A stretch of DNA of 64,000 nt from JAWPMT01 sp965242775. GTDB lineage: Bacteria; Bacteroidota; Bacteroidia; Cytophagales; Cyclobacteriaceae. The translations under genes were made by a program, and so were the position numbers. Each line of letters begins with the position of its first letter. The stretch's first letter is position 1. The notes under the pieces are model-generated. The model worked only from the letters and a program-made list of their open reading frames with translations. It was not told where the DNA came from and did not search any database. The stretch is taken from contig CBDETI010000015.1 of the NCBI GenBank assembly GCA_965242775.1, positions 1 through 64,000 of the forward strand, given 5' to 3'. Positions 29,001 through 34,925 of this stretch are shown here, piece by piece.

Positions 29001-31748
29001 CAGGGCCACGCTTTCCTGAGCGTCATTCCAGCCATTGTCATTACTGTCGGTGAATCCAGAAATCTGCCCTGTCGCCGCATCTCCTGTTCCTCCGAATTCT
29101 ATCACATCGACAATCCCGTCATTATCCGAATCCAAATCCAAGTGATCCCCTACGCCATCTCCATCGGTATTGGTCACCGTCAGTGGCGAACCATCAATAG
29201 TATCATCTATACCGTTACCAGAAAAGGGAGTGAACGACCGACATTCGGCGGTTGTAATTGTGTACTGAGCGGCATTACGACCTGTAACAGCCAGGGAAGT
29301 GGTTCCATCCACATTCAATCCCATGGTCGCATTTTGAAGTGTTCCAGGGCTGAAATTGGAAGTAAGTATTCTTATTTCATTGGTTGTTTCGTGCAACTGC
29401 AATTGGACAGTCTGGGTGCCAGTACCAGTAAAGAATGGGACGGCATTGAATTCAACAAGAAATATGCGATTGGGCGCTGAACCATTGGTGCCGTAGGTAA
29501 CCGTTCCACCCGTATTCGGCGTATGATCTCGGTGGTTAAGAAAGATCGTATTGGTGAATGTGGCATTAGGAGTGGTGACTGCCGTCCAGGGGGTTCCCGG
29601 ATTAATATTATCCAGGCTGAACCACGCATTGGCATTGAGCGTAGTGGTGGTCCCGCTAGTGAAATTCGTATTGAAAAACTCAAAATCAAATGGTAGCGAA
29701 GGGTTCACGCTTCCATCATCGGTAGTTGGGCCAGTGGTCGGGCTTGATATGGTCTCAAATGTAGTTGAGCAGCTGGTTGACTGTAGGTATTGGAAGGTAC
29801 CACCGGACACATCCGTAAAGCCGTCCACCTGGCCGTCATTGTCCGTATCATTTTGCAAAAGTTCCACCAAATCCGGCACACCATCATTGTCGCTATCCAG
29901 GTCAAAAGCATCGATGACTCCATCCTGGTCCTGATCAAAATTGTCGTTGACACCATCCGCGTTGCTATCCACATATCCGGCAACATCAGAATCCAAGTAA
30001 TCGAAAATGCCATCAGCATCTGTGTCGGTAAATGGGTCCCCTTCTTGTGCATTAGTCAATCCATCATTATCACTATCCAGATCTGCACTGCCACTTACGC
30101 CATCCCCATCATTATCACATGTAAAGGTGAATGTGACATTCTGCGTATTGATTTGATAGTAACCAAAAGACCAGGTATTGACCAGGTTACTTTCTCCCCC
30201 GTTGTTGCCACCTGTTTCATTCCATAAGTGAGGGGATAAGTTGGTCCCGTCCAGTTCTGAGGTGGGATTAGCTCCCGTATTTTGCCCTTGCGCCGCAAGG
30301 TAGCTATCATCCCAATAGATCAGATCAAAACTCGTACTGGGTCGAACATCCAACATAGTGATACCGGATTCGCTTTCCTCCACATCGAACATGGGCACGT
30401 GAATAGGTCCTGCTGTAAACCTGCCAGAAATAGAAATGTTAGTACCACTGGGCACTGCTGCTCCTAGCCCATCCAGGCCATCCCACTGGATGGTCAATGC
30501 GCCTTCCGTAGTGATCTCTCCTTCGATAATTACATCCTCAGTCCCAGCCTGGTAGCCAGTCGTACCATCCAGATCAATCAGAATGGCTACATAGCCTACC
30601 TGATTAGCGTCGAAAGTGATAATTGCCTCACCACCTGTTCCCGTGGCATTGCAATAAAATTGCGCCTCAGTGATGGTAATGGTCGGCAAGGTGGTAGTTG
30701 GAAAAATATCGATATCCGGATTCTCAAGAAAAATATCGTACTCCTCTGTAGCAATATCATTAAGCTGCGACTGCCGGTTATCCTGAAAATCCGTAACCCC
30801 ATCTCCATTGAGATCCCCGCCTGATCCATCAGATCCCACGGAATTGGCATAGACAGCCAGGGACAGGGGATCTAAACCGCCCAAGTCCACCCGTTTGATA
30901 TAGTTGCCAGCAGCCGCTCCGCCGACTGTTGAAGGTACCCTTACAAACAGTTCCAACTCGTCAGCCAGGAGGTTATCAAAATACTGCGCTGTGAAGATCC
31001 ATCGTCGACAGAAAAGCCGGCCGGTCTTTTCCAGAGATCCGTCGTATACCGTGAAATCCCAGAGATCGTACCAACTTCGAACATCGGCATCGTTGATGGT
31101 GCCGCCATTGATGTCAGTGATCAGTTGAGCTTCTGATGTAAAAGTATAGTTGTCCTGTAAGAAGGCGATGTAAAAAGCCTGATCGGAGCCCGTATTATTG
31201 GTGTATTCCCGAGGCGTATACCCCCCGGAGTTGTAGGTGGTACTGTTAAAAGTGAACTCCGGGCCCAGTAACGAGGAAGCCACGGTAGTGATGATGCCAT
31301 CTGACCCTGAACCATTGGTTGTAGTTAAGGTAGCATCTCCATCCGAAGCTGTATTTGCATCAAAGTGCGTGGCCTGTGCAATACTATTATTCAGCGTGTC
31401 ATAAATGAAAATGGTCAGATCCTGATTGGTGAAGACGGTCGTGGAGGAGCTATAGGCAGTACCAGCTGACTGTTTTACCGGAATGCGTCGGATACCATAT
31501 CTGAGGGTCTCCCCTTGTCTCAGGTAGACATAGAGCTTTTCATCAGTTGGCGCGTCCGGGTCAAGGAAATCAACATTTCCAAAAACATCATGCTCGAGCC
31601 AGGCAAAGTCGTCATTGGCGGTACCTGGAGCCACCAAACTGGCAGTTCCTGCATAGTTCGGAGCTAATACCCGTGATCCTTGCGAATAAAGAGAGCTGGC
31701 TGTAACGAATAGGATCGCAAAAAAAAGATAGAGTTTTTGAGTTTTCAT
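20028..31748 (-). CDS. Giant T9SS thrombospondin type 3 repeat surface protein (gene C), 3906 aa
   Basis: This is an intact paralogue of gene B. It has a signal peptide (MKTQKLYLFFAILFVTASSLYSQ) and a beta-rich N-terminal region to about residue 540. Thrombospondin type 3 calcium-binding repeats then run to about residue 3390 (DSDNDGI, DTDSDG). Three Calx-beta-like repeats (3393-3720) are followed by a linker with VRLEWATTNEVNVET. The T9SS type A sorting domain runs from FYPNPVQDVL at about 3830 to the RIIKR end. Two domains interrupt the Asp repeats: about residues 650-840 (PFDFEFFNTNF, NAWFSLDNI; nidogen-like at best) and about 2273-2416 (LTLDFGATIVQGSTVSFNLY; discoidin-like). The Asp repeats fall into five supermodules, each marked by a (W/F)(R/Q)DxDDDxD segment and a PDYL(F/Y) segment. 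Export by T9SS and surface display are well supported by the sorting domain; an adhesive role is inferred. Confidence 0.9.
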   Translation of the reverse strand: MKTQKLYLFFAILFVTASSLYSQGSRVLAPNYAGTASLVAPGTANDDFAWLEHDVFGNVDFLDPDAPTDEKLYVYLRQGETLRYGIRRIPVKQSAGTAYSSSTTVFTNQDLTIFIYDTLNNSIAQATHFDANTASDGDATLTTTNGSGSDGIITTVASSLLGPEFTFNSTTYNSGGYTPREYTNNTGSDQAFYIAFLQDNYTFTSEAQLITDINGGTINDADVRSWYDLWDFTVYDGSLEKTGRLFCRRWIFTAQYFDNLLADELELFVRVPSTVGGAAAGNYIKRVDLGGLDPLSLAVYANSVGSDGSGGDLNGDGVTDFQDNRQSQLNDIATEEYDIFLENPDIDIFPTTTLPTITITEAQFYCNATGTGGEAIITFDANQVGYVAILIDLDGTTGYQAGTEDVIIEGEITTEGALTIQWDGLDGLGAAVPSGTNISISGRFTAGPIHVPMFDVEESESGITMLDVRPSTSFDLIYWDDSYLAAQGQNTGANPTSELDGTNLSPHLWNETGGNNGGESNLVNTWSFGYYQINTQNVTFTFTCDNDGDGVSGSADLDSDNDGLTNAQEGDPFTDTDADGIFDYLDSDVAGYVDSNADGVNDNFDQDQDGVIDAFDLDSDNDGVPDLVELLQNDTDNDGQVDGFTDVSGGTFQYLQSTSCSTTFETISSPTTGPTTDDGSVNPSLPFDFEFFNTNFTSGTTTTLNANAWFSLDNINPGTPWTAVTTPNATFTNTIFLNHRDHTPNTGGTVTYGTNGSAPNRIFLVEFNAVPFFTGTGTQTVQLQLHETTNEIRILTSNFSPGTLQNATMGLNVDGTTSLAVTGRNAAQYTITTAECRSFTPFSGNGIDDTIDGSPLTVTNTDGDGVGDHLDLDSDNDGIVDVIEFGGTGDAATGQISGFTDSNDNGWNDAQESVALSRPNTDGDGTLLDYRDIDTDNDGIIDNVEAQSSASYIASNTADTDSDGLYDVYDPNNGGTFLDPVDTDSDGTEDYQSADADGDGVDDIIEGFDADRDGFGDWDSNSNNILETADFSGFDSDGDSDGLWNVFDTDNSGTTAPTQNSDGAGNSDWQDTDDDNDGILTSGEDTNTNDDWTDDKTQGQGGSATVPDYLYRGDYDGDAIADASDADSDNDGILDVDEDGGESVDPSGDEDGDGIPNYRDASDTDVTDNIVEVDNNGDGVWDNYDSDLDGVPDFLDLDSDNDGIWDAVEADGGSVPFGLDTNTGQFTLQDPDNDGIMNFVDTDDVSAGGSSDLANPDTDADGVNDFLDIDSDADGIPDIIEAQTTASLLTLSNSDSDGDGIDDTFDPGSGGTLITPVNSDGVDLQDYLDTDSDNDNVPDVIEGDDGDFNGVTDVTVTTTDTDGDGLVDPFDTVDLTVTSTGNSEGSNVDLQNTDGIDFKDWRDSNDDNDSALTEDEDANSNGDYSDDQTNGQSGAIPDYLFNGDKDNDGLADASDADSDNDGILDTDEDGGESVNPSLDADNDGIPNYRDADIAGSLSASTDSNSDGIFDVFDQDLDGLPDFLDSDSDNDGVPDVVEAGGADTDSNGLVDGLNDDDNDGLPNNVDVSSTGGIDSDGDGIDDAFDFSVSGGTDTDGDDIIDSADLDIDGDGLANTYDTDDGGTALTPSDADGDGLADVYDLDSDNDGITDLKEYGGTDSDGDGKLDDLTDSDSDGFADLIDSDNGGTALPRPDSDNDLVLDYLDVDSDNDGVPDPVDNGGPDTNNDGRVDGFSSDSDGDGLADVVDPDSGGTPISNSDVDGDGLGDYQDLDADNDGYPDILEAGGTDSDNDGIVNNTLDSDDDGIPDNVDVNSSGTNGGSGSDSDGDQIDDTFDVDETGGADTDGDSIDDTFDTDRDGDGLDDNAEANPYGQEDKEGDGNKDFRDLDSDGDGIVDVIEFNQTVNTANGQISGFDDSSNNNGWNDATESSPFSPVNSDSDSFADYQDIDSDDDGLPDLIEAQTKATFIAISDTDTDDDGLDDAFDPDNGGTIITPVNTDATGNEDYLDTDSDGDTVPDNVEGANDDKSQYADWDTDTDNDPTDETGYTTDSDSDGLRDLFDNVASSTSANVTGSNSDGQDSDVDGTWDFQDTDDDNDGILTSAEDTQVVDGDPTNDFAAGGTPIPDYLFGDPDSDGDGVSDTADLDSDNDGLADTNEDGGTGIDPSGDVDSDGLLNYQDSDIDGDGTANSADTNGDGSGTNTTAFVDSNGDGTIDQFDKDLDGIPNFLDLDSDNDGIVDLLELGLTDADQDGTLSESASLADNNANGLADPHDPNCDGSSTTVNVVTATGNGGVSNATSAQGTDDDVVATVTDAGILTLDFGATIVQGSTVSFNLYKSAGGQDPTYTISYSPDNVSYTNSTINGTTLNVTTTTNTVNITLTATDARYVRISKDNTANRDVAVDFAASTYVPCSGGVAVSGTDTDSDGIDDHLDIDADNDGIVDNVEAQTTGSYIAPTAGDTDSNGILDIYDPNNGGTYISPENTDGTDNDDYLDTDSDNDNVADNIEAFDANSDGFAAWDTDGDNDITDEGGSGYNVDSDNDGLWLIFDNSSGLGTIANITGSNNNRQDTDGDNIEDWRDVDDDEDGTNTSGEDNNTNSNFADDFTQGGGSTPDYLYDPDVDGDNILDQNDGDSDNDGVLNTDEYAGAVYASSGTPFDDADGDGIYNYLDDNDVNNTSYVDVNGDNVDDQVDQDRDGIPNFFDLDSDNDGILDAIEANNGVVPSIGSFSSSTGRFSGTDGNLDGIVDAVASAPLTKSDFDSDGLDDYLDLDTDNDGITDNVEAQSTSGRVNPADADTDGDGWDDSYDPDNGGASITPVNTDSGFTIADTEPDYRDVDADNDNDGIGFVGDEIEGFDANRNGFSELDSDLDLDLSDESGHNTDTDSDGLWDLYDNFSGRGVNNINGSRANLQDTDGDGILDFRDQDDDEDNISTAVEDVDSDGNWTNDKIQGGGATPDYLFFNDSDNDRIADGQDSDGDNDGILDSDEYDNTTYRDPFGDQDGDGVFNYNDADNPNTIGDTQPLTDSNGDGIWDEYDTDLDGVPNFFDLDSDNDGIQDILEAGGTDSDNDGKLDGTTDSDDDGIFDNVDVDSAPGNGGSGVDTDGDDIDDTYDTGQLTDTDMDGVPDYVDVDSAPGNGGSGVDTDGDDIDDTFDATQTGGTDLDGDSIDDATDLDDDGDSILDTADLDDDGDGIVNTIDADEGGTPLADGDFDGDGLVNRIDIDSDSDGLVDLIEAGGSDTDGDGMLDTTGDTDGDGWGNLVDSDNGGTALTVPNTDGTDEADYLDIDADDDGIYDFNEGFDDDEDGSYTDDYTDRATAFGNATFYDPLDLSWYSTDSDTDNLPNFLDPDNSEYADADSDGLINLFDTDQGGNFYGNVSGKPDNDGDTEENYVDRDGNFTLTPTVITTGENGTNSSFDVVLTLQPATNVVINISESSDEISLATSQLTFTNANWNVAQTVGVNGEDDSDNDGDVAYQITVSVSDANSDDDFDTAPDQQVFGTNLDNEGSIRVSTSTATTGEDGTNSSFDVELSVAPTTNVVIDVSESSDEGSISPTQLTFTNANWNTPQTVNITHADDNLLDGDQNYNITLSVNDPLSDNNFDDAVDETVTVTNVDDDEGVVLSTTSVVTSESGSTANFTVVLDVQPTSNVIIDLSEVSDEGSVSPTQLTFTNGNYNVAQLVTVTPADDIDQDGDQVYGITVSVNASSDAAFLGVADQTVFVTNQDDENPLPLDFLSFTGHVEDGGVRLEWATTNEVNVETIFLQKSYDGEIFTDLFSVPGTNVEDQTNYYQYLDSSPTEGLNYYRLRQVDFDGTEDLSELVIVQWTTEVNELEFYPNPVQDVLNVRGTSVLGQISYQIFDLRGTTTLSGSKISRDTGTQLDVSALKPGVYLLVVKVGADTQRTRIIKR
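21812..23021 (-). repeat. 1210-bp block of gene C nearly identical to 9581-10790 in gene B
   Basis: This is the partner of the block in gene B; there is no indel over the whole length. It encodes the last part of the thrombospondin type 3 region, including the fifth supermodule marker GATPDYLFFNDSDND. Confidence 0.8.
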
Positions 31749-31813
31749 TGACAGTGGTCTGGCGGTGACGGACGGACAAGAAAAAATTGTATCTAAATAA
31801 GATTTGTTGGTAT

Positions 31814-31821
31814 CAAAGATA
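31814..31821 (-). promoter_or_regulatory. Predicted -7 promoter element of gene C
   Basis: The minus strand reads TATCTTTG, a match to TANNTTTG, 66 bp upstream of the ATG at 31748. The surrounding region (31746-31857) resembles that of gene B, with shared CCTGTTTTCGGCGA (plus strand 31844-31857 and 19799-19812) and GTCACCGCCAGAC (minus strand 31757-31769 and 19713-19725). No clear -33 element was seen. Confidence 0.5.
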
Positions 31822-31885
31822 TTTCATGAACCAAATGATAGCGCCTGTTTTCGGCGAGAGGGCATTATTACTCGATCATTGGCTA

Positions 31886-32320
31886 TTATTCTCGCTGCAT
31901 GAAAAATTGGCGATCATTATAGGAGAAATTAACCTGTGTAGAGAAGACTTCCTGAATTATCCAGAATTGACCGTCTGCAAAGAGTAAAGAGTCAGTAAAA
32001 AGAGCCTCCTCGGCTGATGCTTTGGCTTTTCCAATAAGCATTGTGTCCAGCACTCCGGTTCCATCACACAGCGGTTGCAACTGGCTTACCTGCAAAGAAT
32101 CGTCTACCGATTGGACTACCAAAAATCGGATGGAATCGGCACAATTTCCAAGCAACTGCGTTCCCTGGGAAATTATCGAAACCGGTTGCCAGGTAGCCAA
32201 ACTCCCCGCGGAAAGCAACCTTTCGATCTGACTGGCCCTGAAACGAGTAGGAAATTCGTCGGAAGCGCACCCCAGCATTAGCCAGAAGCAAAACGGCACA
32301 ACGTACTTACCGAACCTCAC
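31886..32320 (-). CDS. Small lipoprotein of unknown function
   Basis: This is a 144-residue protein with a lipoprotein signal: a hydrophobic stretch ending in the lipobox LMLGC, so Cys18 is probably lipidated after cleavage. The mature part is about 127 residues, predicted mostly beta, with two more cysteines (in GNCADS and PLCDG) that could pair. I do not recognise a family. Its start overlaps the end of the upstream 602-residue gene by 14 bp, so the two are probably translated together. It lies 137 bp before gene C, which has its own promoter element. The pair may serve the surface proteins next door, but that is only a guess from position. Confidence 0.7.
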   Translation of the reverse strand: MRFGKYVVPFCFWLMLGCASDEFPTRFRASQIERLLSAGSLATWQPVSIISQGTQLLGNCADSIRFLVVQSVDDSLQVSQLQPLCDGTGVLDTMLIGKAKASAEEALFTDSLLFADGQFWIIQEVFSTQVNFSYNDRQFFMQRE

Positions 32321-34115
32321 CCTTCCGATTTATTACAAGATATCCAAGTTCTCCGGAAGGCAATGGGTAGGCCTCTTGCGGATAAAGAAATATGGTAACT
32401 TCCTGTACGGTGGGTGCATAGACCGTGTATTCGGGTTTTTTATGGGCAGTAGCTGTCACGGACCATATAATCTCACCCTGATCCGAAAAGTTCACCACCG
32501 CAAGATCTTTTTCCTCACCGCCTTCTTCGTCGTACAGAAAGAATGAATGTTCTCCAAGACTCGTAGTAATTGTGTCGGTATAGAAAAGTAATTTCCCTTC
32601 TTTGATCACCTCGCTCTCGAATCGACTTTCCCACACAACCCTCCTGTCTGGTCCAAACTTGGCCACAAATCCAACGAGTGAATCCGCTTTTATACCCCAT
32701 GAGATAATGGTGTCACCCGGAAACTCCAGGGAGCCATTGGTCATATAATTACCCATATAGTCCTCTTCCACCCTTCTGAGGTGTATCGTGTCATTTTCCG
32801 TGAGTCCCCAATTGTTTCTAAGATCCCAAAAAGCCTGAATTGTATCCCACGGCACCATCATTTCTTGTGCCCAGGTTCTGGTATCTTTCAAGAATTCATC
32901 AACGCCTGCCTTACCATCGAATGCGTCCGTGAAGTATTGGCCATAATAAGTGTCCGCCCTACTTAAATCGGACGATGATATTTTCGATCTGGTAACTATG
33001 TCCTGAAGACTGGACATGATGCTGTCACTGGTCCTGACCTGCTGCACCACCAGTGAGCTGTCAAGCAAATCCCTGTTTAGTGTTGTATCTGAAAGCAAAA
33101 GGACCGTATTACGTAGCCGCTTAAGTCGCAATACCTCCAATGCCACTGATTGTCGGTCAAACTCCTGAATGGACCGTTCGAGCGCCTTTGGAACAGCCTC
33201 AATTTGCACTTGATTTTGTCCATTTCTCACCAGCTGGTAATCTTGGTTCAGCTTTTGGTCCAGCGTACCAAGTTCATCTTTCATTGTAAAGATCCGCTCA
33301 TTGAGAAGAGATTTTGTCTCCGAAGCCCAATCAGAAAAATTATAGGTTTTAATCTGTGTATTGCTTTGCGGAAATATGGCAGAAAGCGCCGCGAAGCTAC
33401 CAATCGATTGCTTTTCAATGGATGAATAGTAATCAGTTACGCTAAGAATTTCACCAATTTCAAGGGTTTGTTTCGCTTTTTCATCAAACTCGCGGGCCAG
33501 CGCCTGAAGGTCGCCCAACTCCGAGATCATATCTATTTCCGCTTTCATCAAGTAATCGTCGAAAGAGGTGGTCGTACTCACCCAGTTATTAAATTGTTCA
33601 ATGCATTGTGATTCTAATTCCTCGAGCTCCCCGACAATGCTATGGAAATCGCGGACAGCCTGCATTTTAGTGTTGAGTCCCTCGATTTTCTTTTCAATCT
33701 CAAGGTGTACATCAGAAATTTTTATACCGAATTCGCCTGTTCTTAAATCCCTTCTAAAAAAAGCCTGGTAGTATTTTTCGTTCTTCTTGAGTTCCTTTTC
33801 GGTGATATAGGTCAAGGCGTTACCAAACAGTTCGACAGCCTCTGTTCCCAGCGTAAATAACGTTGCAGTATCCGCTACAATATCCTGTAGGGTGAACTTT
33901 GCCTCGACAATGAGGCCCATTTGATAGTTGGCATTAGGGTGATCCTGATTTTTCTCATCGGCCAGGAAAGATCGGAGCTGTGGCTCAACTTTGTTGAACT
34001 TACGTGCCTCCAGGTCAGGGAAAATGTCCTTGTATTTTACTTTTTGCGAAAAGGAGGTGTGGGAACATAAAATGAATAGGCAGGAAATTAGGCTGATGAC
34101 CCTCATAATAGTCAA
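32307..34115 (-). CDS. Secreted coiled-coil/beta protein of unknown function, 602 aa
   Basis: The N-terminus MTIMRVISLISCLFILCSH is a signal peptide ending near SFSQ; M4 is an equally possible start. Residues about 30-400 are rich in Glu, Lys, Leu and Gln and look helical with coiled-coil stretches. An early ANYQMGLIVEAKF part resembles TPR-type helices. Residues 400-602 look like beta strands with repeated W-x(3)-(D/S) and FxxxGxxxW segments, possibly a propeller-like or lipocalin-like domain. I cannot assign a family. The gene is followed directly by a lipoprotein gene with a 14-bp overlap, which suggests one periplasmic or outer-membrane complex. The start faces a divergent region with a possible small gene and the thioredoxin gene. 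Confidence 0.75.
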   Translation of the reverse strand: MTIMRVISLISCLFILCSHTSFSQKVKYKDIFPDLEARKFNKVEPQLRSFLADEKNQDHPNANYQMGLIVEAKFTLQDIVADTATLFTLGTEAVELFGNALTYITEKELKKNEKYYQAFFRRDLRTGEFGIKISDVHLEIEKKIEGLNTKMQAVRDFHSIVGELEELESQCIEQFNNWVSTTTSFDDYLMKAEIDMISELGDLQALAREFDEKAKQTLEIGEILSVTDYYSSIEKQSIGSFAALSAIFPQSNTQIKTYNFSDWASETKSLLNERIFTMKDELGTLDQKLNQDYQLVRNGQNQVQIEAVPKALERSIQEFDRQSVALEVLRLKRLRNTVLLLSDTTLNRDLLDSSLVVQQVRTSDSIMSSLQDIVTRSKISSSDLSRADTYYGQYFTDAFDGKAGVDEFLKDTRTWAQEMMVPWDTIQAFWDLRNNWGLTENDTIHLRRVEEDYMGNYMTNGSLEFPGDTIISWGIKADSLVGFVAKFGPDRRVVWESRFESEVIKEGKLLFYTDTITTSLGEHSFFLYDEEGGEEKDLAVVNFSDQGEIIWSVTATAHKKPEYTVYAPTVQEVTIFLYPQEAYPLPSGELGYLVINRKGEVR

Positions 34116-34140
34116 AATATTTCAGGTAAAAGTACAAACA

Positions 34141-34314
34141 ATGCCAATAATCAAGCGTTTTCAACCTGGTTGTGGTAAGTGTCTGGTCCAAAAAAGCGGA
34201 AGTGGGAATTTTAACTGGGCTTTTGGTGTATACAAATGGGCAGTCCTTTTTTTCGCCAACGAATGGGAAAATGCTGCAGTGTGTAACCATTGCCAGGATC
34301 AGTTGGCTATGTAA
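34141..34314 (+). CDS. Possible small zinc-ribbon protein, 57 aa
   Basis: This short frame starts at ATG 34141 and has two CxxC pairs 35 residues apart, in PGCGKCLV and VCNHCQDQL. That is the spacing expected of a small zinc ribbon. Between them is a hydrophobic aromatic stretch (FNWAFGVYKWAVLFFA). It lies in the divergent gap between the 602-residue gene and the thioredoxin gene, on the same strand as the latter. The frame is open further upstream, but that part overlaps the start of the opposite gene. Its size makes chance possible; the two CxxC pairs argue for a real gene. Confidence 0.45.
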   Translation: MPIIKRFQPGCGKCLVQKSGSGNFNWAFGVYKWAVLFFANEWENAAVCNHCQDQLAM

Positions 34315-34367
34315 GTAGGAATGGTCATAGGTAGGTTGCAAACACCCAATTCTCCAATTTTGGACAC

Positions 34368-34925
34368 ATGAAAATTACTAAGGAAGTACGTGAATGGATC
34401 ATTTTGATCGTAGTGTTAGGAGGCCTATACCTAACAGGATGGCATAAGCACGTAGCCTCCTTTGTCCAAAGGGGTATTGTCATGACGGGTATTCTGCAAC
34501 CCGATATTACTGAGACTCACGGTCAGGCCTCCTATGCGCTGACATTGGAGGATTTAAACGGTAATCGCTTGTCAATGGACGACCTCCGAGGAAGACCAAT
34601 TTTCATGAATGTATGGGCTACCTGGTGTCCTCCTTGTATTGCGGAGATGCCGGATATTCAGGATTTGCATGACGCCATGGATGGTGAAATACAGTTCATC
34701 ATGCTCTCAAGAGATCAGGATGAGCAAAAAGCGAAGGACTGGATCGCGAGGAAAGGGTATGATTTTCCCGTCTTCTTTGCCCGCTCACCAATCCCTGCGG
34801 AACTGAGGAGCCAGGCGATCCCCACGACGTTTGTGATCGACGCATCCGGAAATATTGTTGTGAAAAATTCGGGTATGTCTAAGTACAATACGGAGAAGTT
34901 CAGGGGGTTTCTGAGGTCGCTTTGA
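34368..34925 (+). CDS. TlpA-like membrane-anchored thioredoxin
   Basis: This 185-residue protein has an N-terminal membrane anchor (about residues 10-24, IILIVVLGGLYLTGW) and a periplasmic thioredoxin fold. The active site is WCPPC with Cys87 and Cys90, and the cis-proline is Pro152 in AIPTTFVID. TlpA/ResA-like proteins reduce disulphides in the periplasm, often for cytochrome c maturation or protein repair; the exact partner is unknown here. The family's usual insertion and the FMNVWATWC strand are present, and the length is normal. It stands alone on the plus strand. Its last 26 bp overlap the end of the convergent ureohydrolase gene. Confidence 0.9.
   Translation: MKITKEVREWIILIVVLGGLYLTGWHKHVASFVQRGIVMTGILQPDITETHGQASYALTLEDLNGNRLSMDDLRGRPIFMNVWATWCPPCIAEMPDIQDLHDAMDGEIQFIMLSRDQDEQKAKDWIARKGYDFPVFFARSPIPAELRSQAIPTTFVIDASGNIVVKNSGMSKYNTEKFRGFLRSL

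Noticed and set aside
7797..31748. CRISPR-like short repeats
   Set aside because: The repeats are in frame, of varying length and encode calcium-binding motifs; there are no unique spacers of constant size.
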